From Gimesia aquarii (GTDB lineage: Bacteria > Planctomycetota > Planctomycetia > Planctomycetales > Planctomycetaceae), in the NCBI RefSeq assembly GCF_007748195.1, contig NZ_CP037920.1, positions 4,663,800-4,727,799 of the forward strand: a DNA stretch of 64,000 bases, written 5' to 3'. Shown piece after piece: positions 53,729-62,671 of this stretch. The first letter of the stretch is position 1. Each line of letters starts with the position of its first letter. A model generated the notes under the pieces. The model ran no database searches. It was not told where the DNA came from and was given only the letters and a program-made list of their open reading frames with translations. The position numbers and the translations under genes are program-made.

Positions 53729-54382
53729 CTATTCTTTTCCTTTATTGATGAGTCTTAGAGCAAACCTCCACAGTTTAACGACTTTAGAACCCATTAAACC
53801 TTTTATTAGACATACTTAACTTTTACTTTCTGCTACTTGTTTTTAATTTTGCCAAAAAACTTTCTAATTTACGAATTTTCTTTGTTAAGAAACTGCGTCA
53901 ACTATACAACTTACTAGTGAGCACAACGTAATTGTGCAGACTTTCAGAGATAGACACGTATTTAAATGATGACTTGGCACTAATTTCTCGATTTGTTAAT
54001 TCAGCGTCTTTGCAAGTGAGTCAACTCACCTAGAGTTCTCCTAGAAACTCTTTATGAACATTTTATCAAATATTCAGAAAAACATTATTATTTTATGAAG
54101 ACGCGTTAGTAAAACATAAGCTAATTATATTTATATACTTACAGTTATTTAATTCAAAAGATTTTGTTCAAACTATCTTGGCGTTGCCTTAAATTACATT
54201 ATTTTTAATTGTCATACTTGCCCTGTAGACGACAGTATACTAAAATAAAAAACAGGTATAACACTCAGGCTATTACGTTAACATTTATGATAAAAAAAGT
54301 AACTCCTTTTTATACATCCCTGATGGTTAATATCTTTTTTTAAAATCCTGATTAGATTTCTTTTTGGGTAATACGTTTATGG

Positions 54383-54403
54383 ATTCCTGTTTGTTTCAGG
54401 AAT
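54383..54403. promoter_or_regulatory. Perfect 7-7-7 inverted repeat upstream of lexA
   Basis: ATTCCTG-tttgttt-CAGGAAT, about 45 nt before the lexA ATG. Its CTG...CAG core resembles SOS boxes in form but with a shorter spacer. Candidate LexA operator. Confidence 0.45.
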
Positions 54404-54418
54404 GTCAACTTAGTTCAC
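54404..54418. promoter_or_regulatory. Imperfect 15-bp palindrome next to the first
   Basis: GTCAACTTAGTTCAC pairs except at positions 3/13 and its centre base. It directly follows the first palindrome and is 30 nt before the ATG. Second candidate LexA operator. Confidence 0.4.
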
Positions 54419-54447
54419 TTTAACTTTAAGAAACGAGGTACTTTGTA

Positions 54448-55050
54448 ATGGCAGGCACCAAAGCAAACCTTACACAGCGACAACAAGAGATTTATGATTT
54501 CTTGAAAGACAAAATTATTAACCGAGGTTATGGACCAACTGTCCGTGAAATCGGTGCTAATTTTGGCATCCGCTCTCCTAATGGCGTGATGTGCCACCTG
54601 AAGGCTCTGGAAAAGAAAGGGCTTATTACCCGCGAATCTCATATGTCACGAGCCATTCAGCTGTGTGATCACTCACAAAAACGAACGCGTCTTCCACTGG
54701 CAGGACAAATTGCTGCAGGTAGCCCGGTTCTTGCCGTGCAGGATGATGAGCACATCGATTTCGGACCATTATTTGATCCAGATGATCAATTCTGCTTGAG
54801 AGTCAAAGGCGTCTCAATGATCGAAGATCAGATCGCCGATGGTGATTACGTCGTGGTCCACAAGCAAAACACTTGTAAAGAAGGCGACATTGTTGTTGCT
54901 TTAGTTGATGGCCAGGAAGCGACACTAAAACGTTACTATTCTGAAGGTGACCGTATTCGCCTTGAGCCAGCAAATTCCAGTATGCAACCGATTTATTCTA
55001 AAAACGTTGACATTCTTGGAGTTGTCACTGGCGTCATTCGAAAATACTAG
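54448..55050 (+). CDS. lexA: LexA repressor
   Basis: 200 aa. N-terminal winged helix (LTQRQQEIYDFLKDKIINRGYGPTVREIG, in part; FGIRSPNGVMCHLKALEKKGLI). Self-cleavage site A90-G91 in GQIAAGSPVLAV, catalytic S123 (KGVSMIEDQI) and K161 (ATLKRY). Represses SOS genes until RecA-stimulated self-cleavage. GAGG lies about 9 nt before the ATG. Followed by a strong terminator. Confidence 0.95.
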   Translation: MAGTKANLTQRQQEIYDFLKDKIINRGYGPTVREIGANFGIRSPNGVMCHLKALEKKGLITRESHMSRAIQLCDHSQKRTRLPLAGQIAAGSPVLAVQDDEHIDFGPLFDPDDQFCLRVKGVSMIEDQIADGDYVVVHKQNTCKEGDIVVALVDGQEATLKRYYSEGDRIRLEPANSSMQPIYSKNVDILGVVTGVIRKY

Positions 55051-55115
55051 GCGATCCCTCAGAAGACGACACGGTTAATTCGAATTCAGAATGATCTATA
55101 TTTTGGATGTTTCCC

Positions 55116-55149
55116 AAAAACGCTCTGGTATTTTACCAGGGCGTTTTTT
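55116..55149 (+). terminator. Terminator of lexA
   Basis: AAAAACGCTCTGGTA-ttt-TACCAGGGCGTTTTT, 14 of 15 pairs, then T. Its A/T flanks allow action on both strands, so it may also stop the sigma-54 activator gene, whose stop is at 55169. Confidence 0.88.
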
Positions 55150-55168
55150 CATGCGCGAAACACTCCAA

Positions 55169-56563
55169 TCAACCAGCGGCTCGGGTTTGATATTGATTCA
55201 GCTTGTTATAGAGAGTTTTCAGGGCTATTCCCAACTCAGCTGCACATTTAGGCTTGTCACCGTCATGTTTGTCAAGCACATGATAAATCACTTCCATTTC
55301 AATATCACGCAATGTTTTTCCCTGGGTACCCTCTGTCCAATTGACCGATGAGGAACCAGCGAGAGGAATCACTGAGTCTTTAGTCAGATTGGATGGTAAA
55401 TCGGTAGGCATAATCTGCACACCATCCCACAGAATAACAGCATGCTCCAACGCATTGGCCAATTCGCGTACATTACCTTTCCAGTCATAATCCTGTAAAA
55501 TCTCAATGGTTTCCGGAGCGAGAATGTCTTTAGAAATGGAGTCTTTTTTCAAATGTCGTTTCAACAATACACGCGAAATTTCCGGGATGTCACCTTTACG
55601 CTCGCGTAAAGCAGGCAGTCGAATTTCGAAGGTATTCACACGAAAATATAAGTCTTCTCGGAAAGTCCCCTCATTGACCATTTCCTGTAGATCTCGATTC
55701 GTCGCACAAACAATCCTGACATCAACGTGAAATGTCTCGCTGTCACCAACACGTCTCACTTCGCCTGATTCGAGAAAACGCAGGAGCTTCACTTGCATTG
55801 TTTTATCTAATTCACCTAACTCGTCTAAAAATAACGTACCGCCATTGGCAATTTCGATCAAACCCTTACGAGGAGTGTCTGCACCAGTGAATGCCCCCTT
55901 CCTGTGTCCGAATAGTTCGCTCTCCACTAGATTTTCAGGCAGAGCACCACAGTTGACAGGGACAAAAGGCATCGACGCACGAGAACTCAAGTCATGCACA
56001 CGGCGCGCCACCAGTTCTTTACCTGTTCCAGTTTCACCCAAAACCAGAGCAGTAGAATCTGTGGGAGCGATTTTTTCGATCAGCTTTTTCACCTGCAACA
56101 TTGGTGGCGTCTCACCGACAATTTGACAAGGTCCTTCTGCCAACTTGAGACGTGATTCAAGTGCATAATTCTTGTTCTGTAAAGAACGCTTATCAGCGAC
56201 TTTTTGCAGAACAGTTGCAATATCGATCAACTTACAAGGCTTAGGTAAAAAGTCATATGCGCCGCGGCGAATCGCCTGAATGGCTTCATCAATACTTCCA
56301 TGACCAGTACTGATAATCACCTCGGTCTCCGGAGAAACTTTATTAATATGATCCACAACATCCCAACCACTGAGCCCGGGCATTCGTAAATCAACAATGG
56401 CAGCATCAAAGGTGATCTTATCCAAAGCAACCAAAGCCGACTGACCATCCTCACAAATGGTGACATCATGTCCCATACGTGGAAGCTCGATTCGCATCAC
56501 TTCACGAATGGCCGCTTCATCGTCGACAAATAAAACCCGTAATTTATTGACCGAATTACTCAA
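55169..56563 (-). CDS. NtrC-type sigma-54-dependent response regulator
   Basis: 464 aa from a TTG at 56563, supported by AAGAAGGAG 6-7 nt upstream; a longer frame from 56611 would add 16 residues and is rejected. Receiver with acidic pair FVDDE, D58 (AAIVDLRMPG) and the K in FLPKPCK; AAA+ domain with Walker A GETGTGKE (176-183), GAFTGA (223-228, sigma-54 contact) and GGTLFLDELGE (Walker B); C-terminal Fis-type helix-turn-helix (HDGDKPKCAAELGIALKTLYNKL). Phosphorylation by the upstream kinase should drive sigma-54 promoters. Close to the flagellar operon. Confidence 0.93.
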   Translation of the reverse strand: MSNSVNKLRVLFVDDEAAIREVMRIELPRMGHDVTICEDGQSALVALDKITFDAAIVDLRMPGLSGWDVVDHINKVSPETEVIISTGHGSIDEAIQAIRRGAYDFLPKPCKLIDIATVLQKVADKRSLQNKNYALESRLKLAEGPCQIVGETPPMLQVKKLIEKIAPTDSTALVLGETGTGKELVARRVHDLSSRASMPFVPVNCGALPENLVESELFGHRKGAFTGADTPRKGLIEIANGGTLFLDELGELDKTMQVKLLRFLESGEVRRVGDSETFHVDVRIVCATNRDLQEMVNEGTFREDLYFRVNTFEIRLPALRERKGDIPEISRVLLKRHLKKDSISKDILAPETIEILQDYDWKGNVRELANALEHAVILWDGVQIMPTDLPSNLTKDSVIPLAGSSSVNWTEGTQGKTLRDIEMEVIYHVLDKHDGDKPKCAAELGIALKTLYNKLNQYQTRAAG

Positions 56564-56953
56564 GTTGTGCTCCTTCTTCCTGCTTTGACATCCTGTCAAA
56601 GAGAAAGCCATTTAATAAATTTGATAACCGAATGGTATTCAGGAAGGAATAGGTGAAAGGTTCTGAAGAAATTCTGTTCGAATCATGCGAACTCATTTTT
56701 TTCTCCAGCATAGAAACTTAACAATGTAATTCCGAAACCGGGACTACATCCAGGACCTTTCTCTGCACAATGCGCGTAAAATAAGGAAGGGGAATTCTTA
56801 AAGCGATATGCTGTACAGAGAACATCCATTTTCTCCTGTATCGTTAACTTTGCGTGAATCAATCATGGGGAGAGACGTGTAATATCACATTTTAAAAATC
56901 GTGGCAATCGGAGAATTTCAAAAATATGAATTTCATAAAATTTACTTAACTAA
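56564..56953. other. Gap between histidine kinase and response-regulator genes
   Basis: 390 nt on the minus-strand path. No gene recognised and no strong terminator. It may hold a promoter for the regulator gene. Confidence 0.45.
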
Positions 56954-58516
56954 TTACGCTGCCTTATTTTGTGCCTTTGACTTTTTAGGGAGTTCTACAA
57001 AAATCGTACTTCCCTGCCCCAGACCTTCACTTTCGACTTCGATCTCCCCACCATGATCCTTGATAATCCGATGTGTGATCGACATCCCCAAACCAGTCCC
57101 AGTCCCATCAGCTCGCTGGGTGAAAAAAGGATCAAACAGCTTTTCTTTGACTTCCTGGGTCATGCCACAGCCATCGTCCTTAAAAACCAGTGCCACGGAA
57201 TCTACATTTTCACGAACTAAAATTTCTAAAGTCCCCCCTATATCCATCGATTCCAAAGCATTAGTCATAATATTAAGGACCACTTGTTTAATTTCTGCAG
57301 GATTGAATTCCGCGTTACATGGATTCTTTTTAGCAAAAAGGATATTCCGCCCTTTCAAACGTTTAATCAAACTGACCATCGAGCAAACTTCTTCAATCAC
57401 TGCCACCAGATCATTGACACTCCTCTCTGAATTTTGACCGCGTGAAAAATCGAGTAGCTTGGAAGTGATATCCCTACACCGCATCGCTTCGCGCTGAATT
57501 AAGCCGAGATATTGCTCAGCGACTTGAATATCTGCTTCTTCACAATGCGATTTTAAATCGACCATTCGCCCTTGCAGAGATTCAGAAGCCATCGAAATCG
57601 CAGAGAGAGGGTTATTGATTTCGTGAGCGACACCAGCAGCCAGAACACCTATTCCCGCCAGCCTTTCCGAGCGAACAAGCTGTTTACTGCGTTCTTCAAC
57701 CTTGTGATTCAATTCATCACGTTTTTCTTTAAAGCGCAACGTCATATGGTTGAATGCTTCCGCTAGCTCTGCCATTTCATCATTGGATTTAATCACAAAT
57801 TGGTGATCAAAATGCCCCTGGGCGACAATCCGGGCTCCTTCATGCAAATCCTGGATAGGAGAAAGTACAGTGCTGTAGCCATACCACATGAGGCAACCAA
57901 ATGCGATAAAAACCACCAGACACGTCACCCAGACTATATTATATCGGGAACGATAGACACTCGATGCACGCTTTAAGGCTGCCTTGTTCCCAGTGGGAAC
58001 TTCATGCAGCTCCAGCAGCATGGATTCGAGATGCGCGATCTCGAAAATCATCTGCTGAGCCGTTTTACGCCTCTCTTGTGGATTTCCCAGATTGGCTTTT
58101 TTAAGTTTGAGTTTTTCCAAAACTCTTATACTGGCGCCATGTTCGCTAAGTTGTGATTTAACCCAGCCTTTCCAGAGCGCCACAGTTGGATCTGGTGGCA
58201 ATTGATCTACTTTTTGTAGAAAGCTCTGGATTTCCGTATCAACCTCATTCAACTGCTGTTCAAACTTTTGTTGGTAATGGGTACTAGCTTCAGCATGTGA
58301 ATTCAGGATTTTCTGGAGAGGTTCATTAAGAGCCACAACAGACATAATCAGTCGATCACGATCAGGCAGGCTATTTAGAGAATACTCAAAATCCTCGACA
58401 GTATCACGGTAAGATCGCAAACCGGAAACAGCCCCATAAGCCAGCAGAATCAACATAAAAAAGATGATCCCCAAGCCTAATCCCAATTTTCGTCGAATTG
58501 TTTGTGTAAAGAACAC
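56954..58516 (-). CDS. Membrane histidine kinase (HAMP-HisKA-HATPase)
   Basis: 520 aa from a GTG at 58516, with GGAGGTCA 5-6 nt upstream. TM1 about 10-32, periplasmic helical sensor about 33-190, TM2 about 193-213, HAMP about 214-265, coiled coil, HisKA with H298 (GVAHEINNPLS), then ATPase boxes N (NIMTNALES), G1 (DDGCGM), F (LFDPFF) and G2 (GTGLGM). Genetically next to the NtrC-type regulator (same strand, upstream), so the two are the likely pair. The sensor is helical and has no recognised ligand fold. Confidence 0.92.
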   Translation of the reverse strand: MFFTQTIRRKLGLGLGIIFFMLILLAYGAVSGLRSYRDTVEDFEYSLNSLPDRDRLIMSVVALNEPLQKILNSHAEASTHYQQKFEQQLNEVDTEIQSFLQKVDQLPPDPTVALWKGWVKSQLSEHGASIRVLEKLKLKKANLGNPQERRKTAQQMIFEIAHLESMLLELHEVPTGNKAALKRASSVYRSRYNIVWVTCLVVFIAFGCLMWYGYSTVLSPIQDLHEGARIVAQGHFDHQFVIKSNDEMAELAEAFNHMTLRFKEKRDELNHKVEERSKQLVRSERLAGIGVLAAGVAHEINNPLSAISMASESLQGRMVDLKSHCEEADIQVAEQYLGLIQREAMRCRDITSKLLDFSRGQNSERSVNDLVAVIEEVCSMVSLIKRLKGRNILFAKKNPCNAEFNPAEIKQVVLNIMTNALESMDIGGTLEILVRENVDSVALVFKDDGCGMTQEVKEKLFDPFFTQRADGTGTGLGMSITHRIIKDHGGEIEVESEGLGQGSTIFVELPKKSKAQNKAA

Positions 58517-58660
58517 ACTGACCTCCGTGTCACAAGTCCTTTATAATCCCCTGAAATAAGAGTGGGATCATATCTGAATTGGATTAAAAATCCAATGTTA
58601 ATTTAGGAGACTTCCCCGTATGGACAGAACTCTGAGTTGAGAGAGAATTCTGGGTCATAA

Positions 58661-60001
58661 TCAGTCCTCTCGAGATGACTGATTGGAGCCCTTTTTCCAG
58701 CGCGCCTGATGAACCATTTCTTTTCGATAGGAATGTAAACCTGACATCAAAATATCAATCGCGCGGGAAAAATCGCGAAAGGCTTTTAAATATTTTTTCT
58801 TTTCCAATCCTTCCTTGGCTTCGTAATATATTTTATTATGGGCCGACCATTCAATGGTCCATTCTTCTTCCATTGCCGCGCGCTGCAGCTCAGATTCCAT
58901 TGTTGTCAAGTATTGCAGAAAGTCCGTATTAAATTTCAAACGTTCCGAACGATAAGGTTTCCATTCTACAGTTTTACTGTGATCCAGATATTCCTCATGT
59001 ATACTAGACTCTCGTTGAGAAAATAACTTTCGCACCAGCAACACAACTAGAAGTGACATACCCCCAAACGTCAGAAATTCACCTCTGTCAAATTTTGTGA
59101 GTAACCACATGACGATTCCTGTTGCAACCATAAGTGAAGCAACCCAGACACCTGCCAACCACCACCATTCACTCCAGCTCTTCTCTAACTCTAATTCCGG
59201 CTCTGGTTCCGGGGGTCTTTCCTGTGAAAGATTCCCATCGGGAAGTTCTCCCACTCGTACCACAATCACTGAAATATTATCAGATCCACCCCTTAAATTT
59301 GCCAGATTGATCATCAACCGGCAGGCATCACTGGGTTCCAGATATTTGGCAATCATTCCTATTTCTTCATCTTTAAGATGGCTCGTCAGTCCATCACTGC
59401 ACAAGATATATCGATCACCTTCCATCACCGGATAAGGGCCTTCAATATCGACTTTAACGACCGGCTCTGGACCTAACGAACGTGTAATCACATTACGAGG
59501 TTCATTTAAGTAAACTTCTTCGGGTTTCATTCTTCCCTGACGGATCAGTTCCCACTGTAGACTATGGTCGAATGTGAGCTGATCGATGCGGTTTTCGCGA
59601 ACCCGGTAAACGCGACTGTCGCCCACATGACCGATTACCGCTCCTTCTGGGCACAGACAAATCGAACTGCAGGTCGTTCCCATTCGCATAAATTCACGAT
59701 TCGCCATTCCGCGTTCATTAATCGCCTGATTGGCAACTTCAATGGCTGATTTCAACGACTTGGCAACAGGACCCGGTTTATTTTTAAAGAAAGTATGCGG
59801 TACAGTCTCTGAGGCAATCTTGCTAGCCAATTCGCCGACAGCATGCCCTCCCATGCCATCAGCGACAAGAAAGAAGTGGCCATGATCGCGCCAGCTCTCC
59901 TGGTCTTTACAAATGCGAACAGATATTGAATCTTCGTTATTCCTCCGTCGAAAGCCTACATCACTCTGCGATGCGAACTGAACCGGATGTTCCCAACGCA
60001 T
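58661..60001 (-). CDS. Membrane-linked PP2C-family Ser/Thr phosphatase
   Basis: 446 aa, with AAGGAG 5 nt before the ATG. PP2C core (about 5-250): RRRNNED (18-24), ADGMGGH (47-53), GDSRVYRV (127-134), SDGLT (202-206) and RGGSDNIS (237-244), the acidic metal ligands. Then a Pro/Glu-rich linker, two membrane segments (about 280-300 and 308-326) and a C-terminal cytoplasmic helical domain (about 350-446). It should remove phosphate placed by Ser/Thr kinases such as the two in this window. Lies between the kinase gene and the flagellar operon. Confidence 0.92.
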   Translation of the reverse strand: MRWEHPVQFASQSDVGFRRRNNEDSISVRICKDQESWRDHGHFFLVADGMGGHAVGELASKIASETVPHTFFKNKPGPVAKSLKSAIEVANQAINERGMANREFMRMGTTCSSICLCPEGAVIGHVGDSRVYRVRENRIDQLTFDHSLQWELIRQGRMKPEEVYLNEPRNVITRSLGPEPVVKVDIEGPYPVMEGDRYILCSDGLTSHLKDEEIGMIAKYLEPSDACRLMINLANLRGGSDNISVIVVRVGELPDGNLSQERPPEPEPELELEKSWSEWWWLAGVWVASLMVATGIVMWLLTKFDRGEFLTFGGMSLLVVLLVRKLFSQRESSIHEEYLDHSKTVEWKPYRSERLKFNTDFLQYLTTMESELQRAAMEEEWTIEWSAHNKIYYEAKEGLEKKKYLKAFRDFSRAIDILMSGLHSYRKEMVHQARWKKGSNQSSRED

Positions 60002-60112
60002 TGATTCTCCTTAAAGCAAGTCATGAAACGGCAAATTCTAACCTCTAATCGCACTACCTAATATCTTGGAGAGAAACGAGATCAAACGCCAGAGCACACG
60101 ATAAGAAAACTC

Positions 60113-60179
60113 GTTTTTGTTATTGAAATTTAACAAAAACACTCTATTCAAAGTCCGATAAAGCGGCTCACTTGAATAG
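60113..60179 (-). terminator. Tandem hairpins ending the flagellar export operon
   Basis: On the minus strand: first hairpin 60179-60144 (arms CTATTCAAGT / ACTTTGAATAG with an inner CCG/CGG), then GTTTTTG, then a perfect 10-bp second hairpin (GTTTTTGTTA / TAACAAAAAC, 60140-60113). Placed just after flhB and before the PP2C gene. Confidence 0.7.
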
Positions 60180-60223
60180 TTGTACCCCGCTTGTGTTTTC
60201 GAATGAATCAATTTATCTTAAGC

Positions 60224-61303
60224 CTAATTCGACCCAGGCATCGTCTTGCCAGTCAAATTGTAAACATAGGCCATGATTTCGACGAACACTTCATATAACT
60301 CAACGGGAATTTCCTGACCAGATTTGACATCGCGATACATCTGTCGCGCCAATGCTTTGCGTTCGATAATTGGAATTCCATGCTCATTCGCAATTTTTCG
60401 AATCTGAAAGGCGATTTCACCGGCTCCTTTTGCAACCACAACTGGGGCAGGCATTGATTCGGGATCGTACTTGATTGCAACCGAGATATGCGTTGGGTTG
60501 GTAATCACCACATCTGCGCTTGCTACTTTAGAAAGTTCTTGAGACATGGCCAACTTCCGATGTGCCTCTTTTCGCCGTTGACGAATCAAGGGGTCACCTT
60601 CCATGGATTTCATCTCTTCACGAAGCTCCTGCTTGCTCATCATCAAGTCTTTTTCATGCTTCCATTTCTGAAATGCAAAATCCAACCCCCCTAAAATAAT
60701 CAAAGCTAAAGCGAGCAATATTCCCAACTCAACCGACGCACTAAAAATATCATGCATAATGGTTTCCGGAGCAGCTCCCATTAATGCCAGAAAATTGGGA
60801 AACATGATATAGCTGAACCAGATTGCAATTAGAACCAACAAAAATATCTTACCGAGACTGATGGCGAGTTTGACCAACCCACGAATAGATAGAATTCGCT
60901 TGGCCCCCTCAATAGGATTGAGCCGTTCCCATTTGATTTGCAGCACATCGGGGGAAACCATAAAACCGACTTGAACAATATTAAAACAGATGGCAGAGAT
61001 AAAGAGCGTCAGCATAGCCCCTATTGTCCCACCTAGAAAGAGCTTGATCACTGCTTCGCAACGTTCTATTAACATTGCTGGCTCCATTTGCAACCAAACC
61101 GGAGCCGTCAATGTGACTTCCATCAAGTCCTTCATATTGCTGTTCATAGTGATGGCAAAGAAATAGAGAACTGCGGCAGCGGCCAGCATCATTCCAGCCG
61201 CGTTCAAGTCAGTACTTTTCGCAATGTTCCCCTTTTCACGGGCTTCATTGCGCCGATGATCTGTGGGTAGTTCGGTTTTTTCTCCTGAATCATTCTCTGC
61301 CAT
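60224..61303 (-). CDS. flhB: Flagellar export-gate protein FlhB
   Basis: 359 aa. Four membrane segments in the first 215 residues, starting after SGEKTELPTDHRRNEAREKG. Cytoplasmic C-terminal part with the self-cleavage motif NPTH (269-272, VITNPTHISVAIKYD), then PVVVAKGAGEIAFQIRKIA and IPIIERKALARQMY. It switches substrate specificity of the flagellar export machine. Last gene of the fliO-P-Q-R-flhB run, 22 nt after fliR. Confidence 0.95.
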   Translation of the reverse strand: MAENDSGEKTELPTDHRRNEAREKGNIAKSTDLNAAGMMLAAAAVLYFFAITMNSNMKDLMEVTLTAPVWLQMEPAMLIERCEAVIKLFLGGTIGAMLTLFISAICFNIVQVGFMVSPDVLQIKWERLNPIEGAKRILSIRGLVKLAISLGKIFLLVLIAIWFSYIMFPNFLALMGAAPETIMHDIFSASVELGILLALALIILGGLDFAFQKWKHEKDLMMSKQELREEMKSMEGDPLIRQRRKEAHRKLAMSQELSKVASADVVITNPTHISVAIKYDPESMPAPVVVAKGAGEIAFQIRKIANEHGIPIIERKALARQMYRDVKSGQEIPVELYEVFVEIMAYVYNLTGKTMPGSN

Positions 61304-61325
61304 ATTAGTAGTGGTTCAATCTATT

Positions 61326-62315
61326 TTACATCACTGTACTACGACTTAATTGATCTATCGCCATCGGAACAGATTCAATCACAATGTCTGCGAGTCCTGT
61401 TAAAGTAAATACAAGAACCGCTACACTCACTACCACACGAATCGGAAATCCAATCACCAATACATTGATTTGGGGGACTGTGTGCCCTAGATAGCCCATC
61501 GCCAGGGAAACCAATGCACTAATTGCCAAGAGAGGTGCAGCAACTTTAACCGACAACACTAATGACTGATGCATGATGTTCTGAAGCACATCCAGTGTAT
61601 TTGTAGAAACGATCCCCTCACCCACCGGGAATACTTGGAATGTGTCGATCAAAGTAGAAAGAATTAATAGATGACCGTTAATCGGCTCCATAACTAAGAA
61701 AATCGAAATCCCCACCAAATAAAGAAACTGACCACTGAGTGAAGCATTCATATCAAAGCCGGGGTTGAATACCTCCCCTAAAGCCATTCCCGCTTGTTGA
61801 TCAGCCATCTGTCCTGCCATCTGTAGACTTAATAAAATGATGTAGACTCCCAGTCCCAGCGCGAAACCTAGCGTCAGTTCCCCTAAAATCGACCAGATAT
61901 AATCCAACAATGAAGCTGGCATATTAGCGACAAATTGATAGTCGTTCACCGTTAATTCCCGTGTCCCCTGGCGTCCACTTTTAATAATCAAATTATCAAA
62001 GCGGTCATGTAAATGTGTAGGTACTTCATCTTTACTGAGCCGCTGATTCTGATTTGCATCGAGCTCATAAAAACCAACGATCACCTGATCATGCAATGTT
62101 GGTGTGATGAGAATAGAAAGGCTGAGAACTAATAAAACACGTATATTCGTGGGAAAGATCGGTTGACCGAATACTGGTCCAATAATCATCAAGCCACTAA
62201 TGCGAACCATCACCAAAGTAAATGCATAAAACTGTAACATCGCCCACTGCAAAACCTGTGCTGGAGCTACTTGCAAAAGAGGATTCATCAAGTATTGATC
62301 GAGAATTGCACTCAC
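61326..62315 (-). CDS. fliR: Flagellar export-gate protein FliR, with inserted EF-hand-like loop
   Basis: 329 aa from a GTG at 62315; usual FliR is about 260 aa. FliR segments: FYAFTLVMVRISGLMIIGPVFG at the start, then LGFALGLGVYIILLSLQMAGQMADQQAGMALG, LYLVGISIFLVMEP, LPLLAI-like APLLAISALVSLAMGYLGHTVPQINVLVIGFPIR. Between the second and third segments is an extra stretch of about 55 residues with an EF-hand-type loop D86-A-N-Q-N-Q-R-L-S-K-D-E97. It is in the export gate with FliP, FliQ and FlhB. Confidence 0.94.
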   Translation of the reverse strand: MSAILDQYLMNPLLQVAPAQVLQWAMLQFYAFTLVMVRISGLMIIGPVFGQPIFPTNIRVLLVLSLSILITPTLHDQVIVGFYELDANQNQRLSKDEVPTHLHDRFDNLIIKSGRQGTRELTVNDYQFVANMPASLLDYIWSILGELTLGFALGLGVYIILLSLQMAGQMADQQAGMALGEVFNPGFDMNASLSGQFLYLVGISIFLVMEPINGHLLILSTLIDTFQVFPVGEGIVSTNTLDVLQNIMHQSLVLSVKVAAPLLAISALVSLAMGYLGHTVPQINVLVIGFPIRVVVSVAVLVFTLTGLADIVIESVPMAIDQLSRSTVM

Positions 62316-62354
62316 TGGTTTCTCTTTTTCACAGTTTCAATGGCCGTAATGGGG

Positions 62355-62621
62355 TTAGAGGCGAGACGGAATCTCTCTAATCAGATTTGTGCTATATTCC
62401 ATCATTAATGCAGTAACCCATGGCAATGTATATAGAATCGCCAGTACCATCATCACGATTTTAGGAACAAAACTAATTGTTTGATCTTGAATCTGAGTGA
62501 CTGCCTGTCCGATGCTGATGACTAATCCCACAACGACGGCCGTCAACATCACCGGGCCACTGACCTCCAGCATGATCAGCAATCCTTCACGCCCTAAATC
62601 CAGAACTGTTGAAGTATCCAT
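62355..62621 (-). CDS. fliQ: Flagellar export-gate protein FliQ
   Basis: 88 aa, two membrane segments (LLIMLEVSGPVMLTAVVVGLVIS; IVMMVLAILYTLPWVTALMMEY). Contains the conserved QAVTQIQDQTISFVPKIV between them. Part of the export gate with FliP and FliR; lies 39 nt upstream of fliR. Confidence 0.96.
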   Translation of the reverse strand: MDTSTVLDLGREGLLIMLEVSGPVMLTAVVVGLVISIGQAVTQIQDQTISFVPKIVMMVLAILYTLPWVTALMMEYSTNLIREIPSRL

Positions 62622-62671
62622 ACTTTTTACCTGTAACTAATAATGACATAAGCGCAACGGTAGCGCTCCAG

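Larger units (their letters stand above)
53729..54447. other. Long AT-rich non-coding region before lexA
   Basis: 719 nt without a credible gene, visibly AT-rich. It holds the DUF1559 promoter (minus) and the lexA promoter (plus). Small hairpins: GTGAGT-ca-ACTCAC at 54016-54029 and AGAGTT / AACTCT at 54032-54051. The right end has two palindromes (54383-54418). Confidence 0.5.

Noticed and set aside
53974..53989. TTGGCAC as a possible sigma-54 -24 element
   Set aside because: The -12 GC element is absent at the right distance (TCTC instead of TTGC).
56564..56611. N-terminal extension of the sigma-54 regulator with a lipobox-like LTGC
   Set aside because: The strong ribosome-binding site points to the TTG at 56563, and a lipoprotein signal makes no sense on a cytoplasmic regulator.
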